In this document: positions 23,929 through 32,606 of the stretch, piece by piece | Position numbering within the stretch: the stretch's first letter is position 1 | Layout: each line of letters opens with the position of its first letter | NCBI RefSeq assembly: GCF_040529335.1 | Contig: NZ_CP159534.1 | Location: forward strand, 3,658,001 to 3,722,000 | DNA: 64,000 nt | DNA from: Streptomyces sp. HUAS MG91 | GTDB lineage: Bacteria > Actinomycetota > Actinomycetes > Streptomycetales > Streptomycetaceae | Reading direction: 5' to 3' | The notes under the pieces: generated by a model | What the model was told of the DNA's origin: nothing | What the model saw: only the letters and a program-made list of their open reading frames with translations | Databases searched by the model: none | Translations under genes and position numbers: made by a program

Positions 23929-25965
23929 TCACAGCAGTCCCGGGCGCCGCCACTCGGTGCCGAGGGTGTGGTGGTCGATGAAGTTCAGGAACGTCTCGTA
24001 CCAGACCTTGATGTGACCCGGCGAGAGGATCCAGTGGTTCTCGTCGGGGAAGTAGAGGAACTTCGCCGGGACTTCGAACCGCTGGAGGTCCTGGAAGAGC
24101 GCCGAGCCCTGGCCGACGGGCACGCGGTAGTCCTTGGCGCCGTGGATGACCAGCATCGGCGTGCGGATCTTCGCGGCGTTCTCGTACGGGGAGTCGGCCT
24201 CGTACCGCTCGGGGCGGGTCAGCGGGTCGCCGAAGATCCGCTGGAAGTACCAGGGGACGTCGGTGTCGCCCTGGAACATGCGGATGTCCCACAGGCCCGC
24301 GTGGCTGACGATCGCCCTGAACCGGTCGGTGCCGGTGGCGACCCGGTTGGCCATGTAACCGCCGTAGGAACCGCCGGCCAGCGCCGTGCGCCCGGAGTCG
24401 ATGTCGTCGCGGCCCTCGGCGGCATCGGTCAGCGCCATCACGTCGTCGTAGGGGCGCCCGCCCCACTGGCCCCAGCCGCGCTCGTGGTTGCGCTGCCCGT
24501 AGCCGGTCGACAGGGCCGGGTCCGGCAGCAGCACCGCGTACCCGCGCGCGGCGAACGGCCACGGGTTCCACCGCCAGGTCCAGGCGTTCCAGCTGCCCTG
24601 CGGTCCGCCGTGCACGGAGACGAGCAGCGGCGCGGGCCGCTCGGCGGACGCCCCCTCGGGCAGCACGAGCCAGCCGCGCACCCGGAACCCGTCGTCCGCC
24701 TCGACGTGCACCTCGGTGAGGGTGCCGGGCAGTTCGCCGACGCCGCCCGGGGCGGGCAGTTCGGCGGGCGTCTGGTCGGCCGTCGCGGCGTCCAGGCGGA
24801 CCGGGCGCGGCGGGGAGTCGATCGCGTTGCGCAGGGCGTACAGGGTGCGGCCGTCGGGGGCCACGCACAGCGATCCGTACGCGCCGGAGGCGGTGAGCCG
24901 GGTGACGGTGCCGTCGGGGTCGCGGCGGAAGACGGGGCGGTGGCCCTTCTCGTCGGCCGTGAAGAAGAGGGTGTCGTCGGCCGGTGAACAGACGGCGCCG
25001 CCGGGCCAGTTGTCGAAGCCGGGGAGCAGGTCGCTGACCTCGCCGTCGGCCAGGTCGATGCGGACGAGCGTGCCGTCCCAGGGTTCGTCGTACGTGGGGT
25101 AGAACATCCGGCTGCACACGACGGCCGTGCCGTCACCGGTGAAGACGGGCGCCTCGTAGAGGTGTTCCAGGTCGCCGAGGACGTGCAACTGCTTGCCGGT
25201 GGTCGCGTCGGCGATCACCACGGCGGTGCGGTTCTCGTCGGGGACCCGGCCGGTGACGAACCGGGTGTACGCCACGCGCGTACCGTCCGGCGACAGCGCC
25301 ACGTCCCCGGCGTCCTCGATGCCGGCGCCCTGGCCGCCGGCGTCGACCGGGGCCGCGTCGGCGGTGGCGCGGACGAAGACGTGCGGGTCCTCGGGGCCGA
25401 GGTCGTGGTCCCAGGCGCGGGTCGGCCCGGACTCGTAGAGGATCGCGGTGACCTTCGCGTCCTTGCGTTCCTTGCGGAGCCTGTCGTGCGTCTCGGCGTC
25501 GGCGGCGCCGGGCAGCAGTCCGCCGACGTGGCCGAGCGCGCCGGAGTCGCGGGCGACGGTGTACCCGGCGATGCCGCCCGGGTGCCGGGCGACGACGGCG
25601 GCCTCGCCGCGCGGGGGCAGTGCCCACAGCGCGGGCCCCTCGTGCTCGCCCTCGGCGTCGTCGATGTCACCGGGCCGGCCGGACAGGAAGTGGAGCGTTC
25701 CGTCCGGGCCGAACGCGGGCCCGGACTCGCCCTTGTCGGACCGGGTCAGCCGGACCGCATCGCGCGCGCCGGCCGGGTCGATCTCCCACAGCCCGGAGAC
25801 GAAGCGGGTGCCGTCGCCGGAGAGGTTCTGCACGGCGGCGACCAGCCGGCCGCCGTCGGCGGACAGGGCGAGGGAGTTGACGCGGGGCAGGGCGAGGAAG
25901 GTCGACAGATCGTGAAAGGCGGAGGCGCCACCGGAGGTCTCAGGGGTGTCAGGGGTCTCAGGCAT
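23929..25965 (-). CDS. S9-family prolyl oligopeptidase/acylaminoacyl-peptidase
   Basis: A cytoplasmic serine peptidase of 678 aa. An N-terminal beta-propeller of about 400 residues limits access to the alpha/beta-hydrolase domain, which carries Ser533 (GGSYGGYM), Asp612 (HGAKDYRVP) and His644 (ENHWIL). The spacing is typical of S9C enzymes that release N-acylated or small peptides. The start ATG 25965 gives the family-typical Ala/Ser-rich N-terminus; longer in-frame readings run into the tRNA gene and are rejected. Confidence 0.93.
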   Translation of the reverse strand: MPETPDTPETSGGASAFHDLSTFLALPRVNSLALSADGGRLVAAVQNLSGDGTRFVSGLWEIDPAGARDAVRLTRSDKGESGPAFGPDGTLHFLSGRPGDIDDAEGEHEGPALWALPPRGEAAVVARHPGGIAGYTVARDSGALGHVGGLLPGAADAETHDRLRKERKDAKVTAILYESGPTRAWDHDLGPEDPHVFVRATADAAPVDAGGQGAGIEDAGDVALSPDGTRVAYTRFVTGRVPDENRTAVVIADATTGKQLHVLGDLEHLYEAPVFTGDGTAVVCSRMFYPTYDEPWDGTLVRIDLADGEVSDLLPGFDNWPGGAVCSPADDTLFFTADEKGHRPVFRRDPDGTVTRLTASGAYGSLCVAPDGRTLYALRNAIDSPPRPVRLDAATADQTPAELPAPGGVGELPGTLTEVHVEADDGFRVRGWLVLPEGASAERPAPLLVSVHGGPQGSWNAWTWRWNPWPFAARGYAVLLPDPALSTGYGQRNHERGWGQWGGRPYDDVMALTDAAEGRDDIDSGRTALAGGSYGGYMANRVATGTDRFRAIVSHAGLWDIRMFQGDTDVPWYFQRIFGDPLTRPERYEADSPYENAAKIRTPMLVIHGAKDYRVPVGQGSALFQDLQRFEVPAKFLYFPDENHWILSPGHIKVWYETFLNFIDHHTLGTEWRRPGLL

Positions 25966-26034
25966 GGTGGCGATTGTCGCGCGCGAATGCCGTGCGGAAC
26001 AGGGGATTTCACCGTCGCCGGGCCCGTCAACGCA

Positions 26035-26071
26035 AAGATCCCGCCCGATCGTGATGATCGGACGGGATCTT
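26035..26071. terminator. Terminator downstream of tRNA-Ala
   Basis: A 16-bp stem with one mismatch and a 5-nt loop (arms AAGATCCCGCCCGATC and its near complement) lies just 3' of the tRNA gene on the minus strand and upstream of the S9 peptidase start. Confidence 0.75.
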
Positions 26072-26110
26072 GTCCACCGTCTGCGAGTCGCCTCACAAGC
26101 GGTGTTGCAG

Positions 26111-26184
26111 TGGACCTGAGGGGATTCGAACCCCTGGCCCCCTCGATGCGAACGAGGTGCGCTACCGGACTGCGCCACAGGCCC
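26111..26184 (-). tRNA. tRNA-Ala (anticodon CGC)
   Basis: On the minus strand a 74-nt cloverleaf is formed: acceptor stem GGGCCTG/CAGGTCC including the G3-U70 wobble pair that specifies alanine, a D arm, anticodon stem CCTCG/CGAGG with loop TTCGCAT (anticodon CGC, reading GCG), and a T arm with GGTTCGAATCC. The discriminator is A; CCA is not encoded. A TAGAGT -10 hexamer lies at 26204-26199, about 14 nt upstream of the mature 5' end. Confidence 0.97.
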
Positions 26185-26203
26185 TTGCAACGAGTGAAAC
26201 TCT

Positions 26204-26223
26204 AGCACCCCGATCGAGGTGCT
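26204..26223. terminator. Hairpin between sepX and tRNA-Ala
   Basis: Inverted repeat with arms AGCACC and GGTGCT around a largely self-complementary centre, located after the sepX stop (26254 on the minus strand) and overlapping the tRNA promoter. It could end sepX transcription just as the tRNA unit begins. Confidence 0.5.
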
Positions 26224-26253
26224 TGGAAATCCGTTCCGGGCTGGTCAGCCCTG

Positions 26254-27486
26254 TCACTCGTTGGCGGCGCGCGGACGGCCGTCCGCGCCGTCGTCGTACT
26301 GGTCGAAGAGCGGGGTGCGGCCGCGCTCGCGCGAGCGGCGGGCGGAGGCGGCGCGGCGGGCGTCGCTGCGTCCGTCGTCGGCTGCGGGCTGCTCCTCGGC
26401 GTGCTCCTCCTCCACGGGCGAGGAGCGGGCGGCGCTCCAGGTCTCGGGGGCGCCGTAGTCGATGCCGCCGCCGGCGCGCGGGGCGACCGGCGCGGTCACG
26501 TACGTGGGCAGCGGGACCGGCACCGGGTCCCAGCTGTCGCCGGAGCCGGGGTGGCGCTGGCGCTCGCGCTGCTGGTCGACCCACTCGGCGTGGTCGGTCT
26601 GCTCGACGAGGGCGCGCCGGTCGGCGGCGAGTGCTTCGAGGCCGGGGTCGGTCGCGCTCTCCGCGGCGTCTGGTCCGTCCTCCGCGGTGTCGGCGTACTC
26701 GGCGTACTGGGCGTACTCGCCCGTGGCGCGGCCCGTGGCGGGCTGCCGCCTGCGGGGCTGGCGCTCGCGCAGGCGCTGGGCCGCGATCTCGGCGCGGCGG
26801 CGGTCCATGACGTAGGCGAAGCGGCGGCGCTCCTGGGCGCGCAGATAGACGATGTACGCGCTGAGGAGCAGGGCCGGTGCCGCGGGTGCCCACAGGAACG
26901 CGATGCCGCCGACTCCGGCGACGACCGCGCCCACGGTGAACGCGAGGAAGAGCATCACGGTGGTACGGCGGCGGCGGGCGAGCACCTTGGAGCGGCGGGC
27001 GCGGGCCTGCGCCTCGGCGGAGGCGGCGCGGGCGGCGCGGGACTTGGCGGTCTCCGGCGCCGGTTCGCGGACCGGTTCGGGGTGGTCGCGGCCGGGGGCC
27101 GGGGGGCGCTGGGCGGGTGCGGGGCGCTGGGCCGCCGGGGGGCGGTGGGTGGCCGGGGGGCGGTCGTCGGCCGGGGGCCGTTCGGTGACCGCGGGGGGCC
27201 GGTCGCCGGCCGAGGGCGTGACGAAGGCCCGGACGTCCACCGGATCGGTGGGCGCGTCCGGGTCGACCGGGTCGCCGCGCCGCTCGTCCTCGGGCGAGCG
27301 TGCCTGGAGGTCCTTGGCGTACCGGCGCTCCATGCCCGCCCGACCGGAGAGAAGTCGGATCGCGGTGCTGAAGCGTTCCGTCGGACGGGCTTCGTTCAGC
27401 TCGTCCTGCCTACGGAGCCACATCGGCACCAAGTAGGCGGCCCAGGCCCCGACGATGACTGCGTAGATGAGGCCGCTGCTGCTCAC
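26254..27486 (-). CDS. sepX: SepX (GlpR-type) membrane protein of Streptomyces cell division
   Basis: A protein of about 410 aa beginning with a membrane helix (SSSGLIYAVIVGAWAAYLV), followed by the conserved WLRRQDELNEARPTERFS and RLLSGRAGMERRYAKD segments. Next comes a long Pro/Arg/Asp-rich disordered linker, a second pair of membrane helices near residues 190-235, and a charged disordered tail. This matches the family annotated as gephyrin-like molybdotransferase receptor GlpR, known in S. venezuelae as SepX, a divisome protein. Start GTG 27486: TACGGT (27498-27493) is 6 nt upstream, so the transcript is probably leaderless. The molybdopterin genes moeA, moaC and mog lie just upstream on the same strand. 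Confidence 0.88.
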   Translation of the reverse strand: MSSSGLIYAVIVGAWAAYLVPMWLRRQDELNEARPTERFSTAIRLLSGRAGMERRYAKDLQARSPEDERRGDPVDPDAPTDPVDVRAFVTPSAGDRPPAVTERPPADDRPPATHRPPAAQRPAPAQRPPAPGRDHPEPVREPAPETAKSRAARAASAEAQARARRSKVLARRRRTTVMLFLAFTVGAVVAGVGGIAFLWAPAAPALLLSAYIVYLRAQERRRFAYVMDRRRAEIAAQRLRERQPRRRQPATGRATGEYAQYAEYADTAEDGPDAAESATDPGLEALAADRRALVEQTDHAEWVDQQRERQRHPGSGDSWDPVPVPLPTYVTAPVAPRAGGGIDYGAPETWSAARSSPVEEEHAEEQPAADDGRSDARRAASARRSRERGRTPLFDQYDDGADGRPRAANE

Positions 27487-27657
27487 GGTCACACCGTAGA
27501 GGGGTTTCCGTGAGGCCATCCGCCAATTGGGCCGGTGTGTCGCACGATCTGGCTGATATTTCGAGCTTTTTTTGCGACTGGTGCGATCAACTGGCCGACC
27601 GGGGCGGGAATTTAATGGCTCTCACGGTCCGCCGACGATCAAATTCGAACATTTATT

Positions 27658-28302
27658 TTATTTCGAGGGGGTCCCCGGGTCCATCGTGTTGGGAGCCCCC
27701 GGACCTGCGTTGTTGCCCGGACGCTCGCGCCGCCAGCGCCTGAGCATGCCCTCGGGGACCTCTTCGGCGGTGAGCGCGAAGACGAGATGATCGCGCCAGC
27801 CGCCGTCGATGTGGAGATAGCGTGGACGCAGCCCCTCCTCGCGGAATCCGAGTTTCTCCACGACCCGGCGGCTCGGCCCGTTCTCCGGGCGAATGCAGAC
27901 CTCGATGCGGTGCAGGCCCACGGTGCGGAAGCAGTGGTCGACGGCGAGCGCGACGGCCGTCGGCATCACCCCGCGCCCGGCGACGGACTGGTCGACCCAG
28001 TAGCCGACGTGCCCCGAGCACATCGATCCCCAGGTGATCCCGGCGACGGTCAGCTGGCCCACCAGACGGCCCTGGTACTCGATGACGAAGGGCAGCATCC
28101 GGCCCGCGTTCGCCTCCGAGCGCAGATGGCGGACCATCTGGCGGTAGGTCGGGCGGTGCGTGATCGGGCCGCTCGGGGTCGGCGGCGGGATCGTCGCCTC
28201 CCAGGGGCGCAGCCAGTCGCGGTTGCGCCGGTTCACCTCGCGCCAGGCGCGCTGGTCGCGCAGCCTTATCGGGCGGAGGACGACATCGCCCTCCGCCAGC
28301 AC
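27658..28302 (-). CDS. RimJ/RimL-type GNAT acetyltransferase
   Basis: A GNAT enzyme of about 214 aa related to ribosomal-protein N-acetyltransferases (RimJ). The acetyl-CoA-binding segment is AGRGVMPTA and the C-terminal motif NGPSRRVVEKLGFREEG. It continues the galU-moeA-moaC-mog run. The start is uncertain: GTG 28302 lacks a Shine-Dalgarno, whereas a CTG at 28326, preceded by GGGGGTG and overlapping the mog stop as CTGA, would add 8 plausible residues (LNSPSWPV). The last about 20 residues are low-complexity Pro/Gly. Confidence 0.88.
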   Translation of the reverse strand: MLAEGDVVLRPIRLRDQRAWREVNRRNRDWLRPWEATIPPPTPSGPITHRPTYRQMVRHLRSEANAGRMLPFVIEYQGRLVGQLTVAGITWGSMCSGHVGYWVDQSVAGRGVMPTAVALAVDHCFRTVGLHRIEVCIRPENGPSRRVVEKLGFREEGLRPRYLHIDGGWRDHLVFALTAEEVPEGMLRRWRRERPGNNAGPGAPNTMDPGTPSK

Positions 28303-28322
28303 GACGGGCCAGGACGGGCTGT

Positions 28323-28847
28323 TCAGAGCGCACCCCCGGCGTGGGCATCCGGTCTGCTGTCCGGTCTGGGATGGTCGCCGCCGCGGAGTTGGTCGACGGC
28401 GTGGGTGAGCAGGGGGGCCAGGACGGCGAGGCCGTCCTTCACTCCCCCGCTCGACCCGGGGAGGTTCACGATCAGTGTGCGCCCGGCGACCCCGGCGAGG
28501 CCACGCGAGAGCGCGGCGGTGGGCACTTTCTCCCTGCCGTACGCGCGGATCGCCTCGGGAATGCCCGGCACCTCGTGGTCGATGACGCGGGCGGTGGCCT
28601 CGGGGGTGCGGTCGGTGGGCGAGATGCCGGTGCCGCCGGTGGTGACGACGACGTCGTACGCGGCGTCCACGGCGGCCCGCAGGGCGGCCTCGACGGGGTC
28701 CCCGTCCGGGACAACCTGGGGCCCCTCGACCTGGAAGCCCATCGCCCGCAGCCCGTCGGCGATCAGGGGTCCGCCCTTGTCCTCGTAGACGCCGGCGGCG
28801 GCCCGGTTGGAGGCGGTGACGACGAGGGCGCGGTAGGTGTCAGGCAC
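28323..28847 (-). CDS. mog: MogA/MoaB-family molybdopterin adenylyltransferase
   Basis: A 174-aa MoaB/Mog domain protein that adenylylates molybdopterin before metal insertion. The signature TTGGTGISPTDRTPEA and the glycine-rich VNLPGSSGGVKD loop form the molybdopterin site. The start is GTG 28847 with GGGAGG 5 nt upstream. The last about 20 residues are a disordered His/Pro/Asp tail. It sits with moaC and moeA, which act before and after it in molybdenum cofactor synthesis. Confidence 0.9.
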   Translation of the reverse strand: MPDTYRALVVTASNRAAAGVYEDKGGPLIADGLRAMGFQVEGPQVVPDGDPVEAALRAAVDAAYDVVVTTGGTGISPTDRTPEATARVIDHEVPGIPEAIRAYGREKVPTAALSRGLAGVAGRTLIVNLPGSSGGVKDGLAVLAPLLTHAVDQLRGGDHPRPDSRPDAHAGGAL

Positions 28848-28982
28848 GACTGCCTCCCGGCGCGGGGAACTGTGCGCAGCAGGACCACCGGCTCGCGGCC
28901 GCCGACGAGAGCATGCGCACCTGCCCCTCGGGCGACGACGGCGCGGGCCGCCCGGAAATCCGCCGAGCCGACGGAGTCACCG

Positions 28983-29465
28983 TCACGACCGGCTCCAGGA
29001 ACCCGACTTGCCGCCCGTCTTCTCCTCGACCCGCACATCGGAGATGACGGCGCCCTTGTCGACGGCCTTGACCATGTCGACGACGGTGAGGGCGGCGACC
29101 GAGACCGCCGTCAGGGCCTCCATCTCGACGCCCGTACGGTCCGTCGTCTTCACGGTGGCCAGGATCTCGACGGCGTCGTCCGCCACGGACAGCTCCACCT
29201 TCACCCCGGACACGGCCAGCGGGTGGCACAGCGGGATCAGGTCGGGGGTGCGCTTGGCGCCCATGATCCCGGCGATCCGCGCGGTCGCGAGGGCGTCGCC
29301 CTTGGGTACGCCCTCGCCGCGCAGCAGTTCGACCACGCGCGACGACACGAGCACGCGCCCGCTGGCACGCGCGGTGCGTGCGGTGACGTCCTTGCCGGAC
29401 ACGTCGACCATGCGGGCCGCGCCCGCCTCGTCGAGGTGGGTGAGGTGTCCTTGCGAAGTGCTCAT
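28983..29465 (-). CDS. moaC: Cyclic pyranopterin monophosphate synthase MoaC
   Basis: A 160-aa MoaC, which converts the radical-SAM MoaA product to cyclic pyranopterin monophosphate in molybdenum cofactor synthesis. Conserved segments are [52 protein letters not shown] and the catalytic Lys in DKG. The start is ATG 29465. The 135-bp gap to mog contains a fragment of the intergenic repeat (CGCGGGGAACTG). Confidence 0.94.
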   Translation of the reverse strand: MSTSQGHLTHLDEAGAARMVDVSGKDVTARTARASGRVLVSSRVVELLRGEGVPKGDALATARIAGIMGAKRTPDLIPLCHPLAVSGVKVELSVADDAVEILATVKTTDRTGVEMEALTAVSVAALTVVDMVKAVDKGAVISDVRVEEKTGGKSGSWSRS

Positions 29466-29561
29466 GGCGTGGTGGCGCTCCCGATCCGAGCCGTGCGCGG
29501 TGCGGGCGCGCCGGACTGTTGTGCGCGACACGGTATCGCGAGCCCGCGGCGGCGGGGCCGG

Positions 29562-30923
29562 TCAGCCCAGGACAACCACCTCGACCTCGGTGCCGGGCTC
29601 GACCGACGTGACGTCCTCGGGGACCACGATCAGCGCGTCGGCCTGGGCGAGCGCCGCGACGAGGTGGGAGCCGGCGCCGCCGACGGGCGCGACCCGGCCG
29701 GCCTCGGCGTCGTACACCCCGCGCAGGAACTGGCGGCGGCCGGACGGCGAGGTGAGCGCCTTGTCGGTGGCGAGCTCGGCGCGGACCCTCGGGCGCTGGA
29801 CGGATTCGGCGGGCAGGCCCATCAGCGTGCGGACGGCGGGGCGGACGAACAGTTCGAAGGAGACGTACGAGGACACCGGGTTGCCGGGCAGGGCGAGCAG
29901 CGGGGTGTGGTCGGGGCCGACCGAGCCGAAGCCCTGCGGCTTGCCGGGCTGCATGGCCAGCTTGCGGAACTCGACGCCGCTGCCCGCGCCGAGGCCGTTC
30001 TCCTCGTCGGGGTCGCCGATGGAGGTCAGGGCCTCCTTCACGACGTCGTAGGCGCCGACGCTGACGCCGCCCGTGGTGACGATGAGGTCGGCGCGGATCA
30101 GCTGGTCCTCGATGGTGGAGCGGAGCGTCTCGGCGTCGTCGGCGACCGCGCCGACCCGGTAGGCGATGGCTCCGGCGTCGCGGGCGGCGGCGGTCAGCGC
30201 GAAGCTGTTGGAGTCGTAGATCTCGCCGTCGGCCAACTGCTCGCCGGGCTGGACGAGTTCGCTGCCGGTGGAGACGACGACCACGCGCGGTCGCGGGCGT
30301 ACGCGTACGGTGCCGCGGCCGATGGCGGCGAGCAGGGCGATCTGCGGCGGGCCGAGCAGGGTGCCTGCGGCGAGCGCCTTGTCGCCTGCCCTGACGTCGC
30401 TGCCCTGTGCGCGGACGTGCGCGCGTGCCGGGGCGGGGCGGTGCACGCGGACCTCGCCGGAGGCGCCCTCGGGGGCCGCGCTGTGGGCGGTCATGGAGGC
30501 GACGGGGCCCGCGCCGAGGCCGCCGTCGGTCCACTCGACGGGGACGACGGCCTCGGCGCCGGGGGGCAGTGGGGCGCCGGTCATGATGCGGGCGGCCTGG
30601 CCGGGGCCGACGGTGGGCTGGCCGTCGGGTCCCGCCGCGCCCGCCGCGACGTCGCCGATCACCGTGAGCACGGCGGGGAACTCCTCGCTCGCGCCCGCGA
30701 CATCGGCGACGCGGATCGCGTAGCCGTCCATCGAGCTGTTGTCGAACGGGGGCAGCGAGACCGGCACCGTCACGTCCTCGACCAGCACACAGCCCTGGGC
30801 GTCGAGGAGTTGCAGCTCGATGGGGTCGAGCGGGTGGACGGTGGTGAGGATGTCGTCCAGGTGCTCGTCCACCGACCACAGCTGGTGCTGCGTGGTGGCG
30901 GACGGTGTGGTCGCGCTGCTCAA
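29562..30923 (-). CDS. moeA: Molybdopterin molybdotransferase MoeA
   Basis: A protein of about 453 aa that inserts molybdate into adenylylated molybdopterin. It shows the N-terminal PPFDNSSMDGYAI segment, the domain with TTGGVSVGAYD, and ALPGNPVSSYVSFE, then the C-terminal beta domain. The probable start is TTG 30923, 4 nt after the galU stop; the AGGAG needed for initiation lies inside the last galU codons, indicating coupling. Reading further upstream would overlap galU out of family alignment and is rejected. Confidence 0.9.
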   Translation of the reverse strand: MSSATTPSATTQHQLWSVDEHLDDILTTVHPLDPIELQLLDAQGCVLVEDVTVPVSLPPFDNSSMDGYAIRVADVAGASEEFPAVLTVIGDVAAGAAGPDGQPTVGPGQAARIMTGAPLPPGAEAVVPVEWTDGGLGAGPVASMTAHSAAPEGASGEVRVHRPAPARAHVRAQGSDVRAGDKALAAGTLLGPPQIALLAAIGRGTVRVRPRPRVVVVSTGSELVQPGEQLADGEIYDSNSFALTAAARDAGAIAYRVGAVADDAETLRSTIEDQLIRADLIVTTGGVSVGAYDVVKEALTSIGDPDEENGLGAGSGVEFRKLAMQPGKPQGFGSVGPDHTPLLALPGNPVSSYVSFELFVRPAVRTLMGLPAESVQRPRVRAELATDKALTSPSGRRQFLRGVYDAEAGRVAPVGGAGSHLVAALAQADALIVVPEDVTSVEPGTEVEVVVLG

Positions 30924-30927
30924 GGTG

Positions 30928-31830
30928 CTACATCTCCTCGGTGACGTAACTGCGAAGCCAGGTCCGGAAGTCCGGGCCCAGGTCTTCACGTTCGCACGCG
31001 AGTCTGACAATGGCACGCAGATAGTCACCACGGTCGCCGGTGTCATAGCGGCGGCCCTTGAAGACGACGCCGTGCACGGGGCCGCCGATCGTCTCGTCCG
31101 CGGCGAGCTTCTCCAGGGCGTCGGTGAGCTGGATCTCGCCGCCGCGACCGGGCTCGGTCTTGCGCAGTATGTCGAAGATGTTCGGGTCGAGGACATAGCG
31201 CCCGATGACCGCGTAGTTGGAGGGGGCGTCCGCCGGGTCCGGCTTCTCGACGAGGTCGGTGACCTTGACGACGTCGCCGTCGGCGGTGGTCTCGACGGCG
31301 GCGCAGCCGTAGAGGTGGATCTGCGAGGGCTCCACCTCCATGAGCGCGACGACGCTGCCGCCGTGCTGCTCCTGGACCTCGACCATGCGCGCGAGCAGCG
31401 GGTCGCGCGGGTCGATGAGGTCGTCGCCGAGGAGGACCGCGAAGGGCTCGTGGCCGACGTGCGGGGCGGCGCACAGCACGGCGTGGCCGAGGCCCCTGGG
31501 GTCGCCCTGGCGGACGTAGTGCATGGTCGCGAGGTCGCTGGACTCCTGGACCTTGGCGAGGCGGTCGGCGTCGCCCTTCTTCTGAAGGGCGGACTCCAGC
31601 TCGTAGTTGCGGTCGAAGTGGTCCTCGAGGGGCCGCTTGTTGCGGCCTGTGATCATGAGTACGTCATCGAGACCCGCTGACACGGCCTCTTCGACCACGT
31701 ACTGGATCGCAGGCTTGTCGACGACCGGGAGCATCTCCTTGGGAGTCGCCTTGGTGGCCGGCAGGAACCGGGTGCCGAGGCCCGCAGCGGGGATGACAGC
31801 CTTGGTGATCCTGGTGTGCGAGTCAGTCAT
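30928..31830 (-). CDS. galU: UTP-glucose-1-phosphate uridylyltransferase
   Basis: A 300-aa nucleotidyltransferase making UDP-glucose. Motifs are AAGLGTRFLPATKATPKEM at the N-terminus, the GDDLI metal site and the VEKPDPADAPSN segment. ATG 31830 has TATGGT (31843-31838) 7 nt upstream, a leaderless arrangement. It is the first gene of the galU-moeA-moaC-mog-GNAT run and is divergent from the 5-formyl-THF cyclo-ligase. The neighbourhood galU, moeA, rimJ-like, 5-FCL, fmdB-like and mscL is also seen around Rv0985c-Rv0996 of M. tuberculosis (from memory). Confidence 0.95.
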   Translation of the reverse strand: MTDSHTRITKAVIPAAGLGTRFLPATKATPKEMLPVVDKPAIQYVVEEAVSAGLDDVLMITGRNKRPLEDHFDRNYELESALQKKGDADRLAKVQESSDLATMHYVRQGDPRGLGHAVLCAAPHVGHEPFAVLLGDDLIDPRDPLLARMVEVQEQHGGSVVALMEVEPSQIHLYGCAAVETTADGDVVKVTDLVEKPDPADAPSNYAVIGRYVLDPNIFDILRKTEPGRGGEIQLTDALEKLAADETIGGPVHGVVFKGRRYDTGDRGDYLRAIVRLACEREDLGPDFRTWLRSYVTEEM

Positions 31831-31924
31831 GCCGGTCACCATATCCGGCGCCAATGGGCGGAATCTGTGGGTCCGCTTTGTTGGCACATATATGAGTGGA
31901 TGAGGAGAGGTTTGTGAGTTCCCT

Positions 31925-32545
31925 ATGAGCCCGCACCCACGTGACGCGCGTGACGCCGAGCCTGACAAGCGCACATTGCGACGGGAGTTCCTCCTGGTGA
32001 GGAACGCGTTGCCAGAGGATGACGTGCAGGAGGCGGCGACGGTTCTGGCCCGTCGCGCCCTCGACCTCACCGAGCTGGCGACGGCGTCCACCGTCGCGGC
32101 GTACGTGTCCGTGGGCGGCGAGCCGGGCACGGGCGCGCTGCTGGACGCCCTCCGCGCGCGCGGGACGCGGGTCCTGCTGCCGGCGCTGCTGCCCGACAAC
32201 GACCTGGACTGGGGCGCGTACGAAGGACCCGACTCGCTGGTGGACGTACGGCGTCCGGGACGGATGACGCTGTCCGAGCCGGGCGGCGAGCGGCTCGGCC
32301 GTGACGCGGTGCTCGCGGCGGACGTCGTGCTGCTGCCCGGGCTCGCGGTGGACGCGCGGGGGATGCGGCTCGGCCGCGGCGGCGGTTCCTACGACCGCGT
32401 ACTGGCCCGCCTGGAGGCCGCGGGCGCGCATCCGGCGCTCGTCGTGCTGCTGTACGACAGCGAGGTGGTCGCACACCTGCCGCACGAGGCGCACGACAAG
32501 GCCGTGCACGCGGTGGTGACACCGTCGGGCGTGCGCCGGTTCTAG
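31925..32545 (+). CDS. 5-formyltetrahydrofolate cyclo-ligase
   Basis: A 206-aa enzyme of one-carbon metabolism that converts 5-formyl-THF to 5,10-methenyl-THF with ATP. It has an N-terminal KRTLRREFLLVR helix, the central LLPGLAVDARG strand and the signature RLGRGGGSYDRVLARL. The ATG at 31925 has its AGGAGAGG unusually far upstream (about 14 nt). A strong bidirectional terminator follows 15 nt after the stop. Confidence 0.93.
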   Translation: MSPHPRDARDAEPDKRTLRREFLLVRNALPEDDVQEAATVLARRALDLTELATASTVAAYVSVGGEPGTGALLDALRARGTRVLLPALLPDNDLDWGAYEGPDSLVDVRRPGRMTLSEPGGERLGRDAVLAADVVLLPGLAVDARGMRLGRGGGSYDRVLARLEAAGAHPALVVLLYDSEVVAHLPHEAHDKAVHAVVTPSGVRRF

Positions 32546-32559
32546 CTGGACCTACGTGA

Positions 32560-32593
32560 AAAAGGGCCTCCACGCGCGCGTGGAGGCCCTTTT
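32560..32593. terminator. Perfect 34-bp palindromic terminator
   Basis: Arms AAAAGGGCCTCCACGCG and its exact complement meet without a separate loop, flanked by A and T runs on either side. It lies between the convergent ends of the 5-FCL and penicillin-acylase genes and has classic intrinsic terminator form on both strands. Confidence 0.9.
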
Positions 32594-32606
32594 CAGCTGC
32601 CCGGCG

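Noticed and set aside
25966..26208. Upstream extension of the S9 peptidase reading frame
   Set aside because: It would run through the tRNA-Ala gene and its terminator, and the extra residues have no family support.
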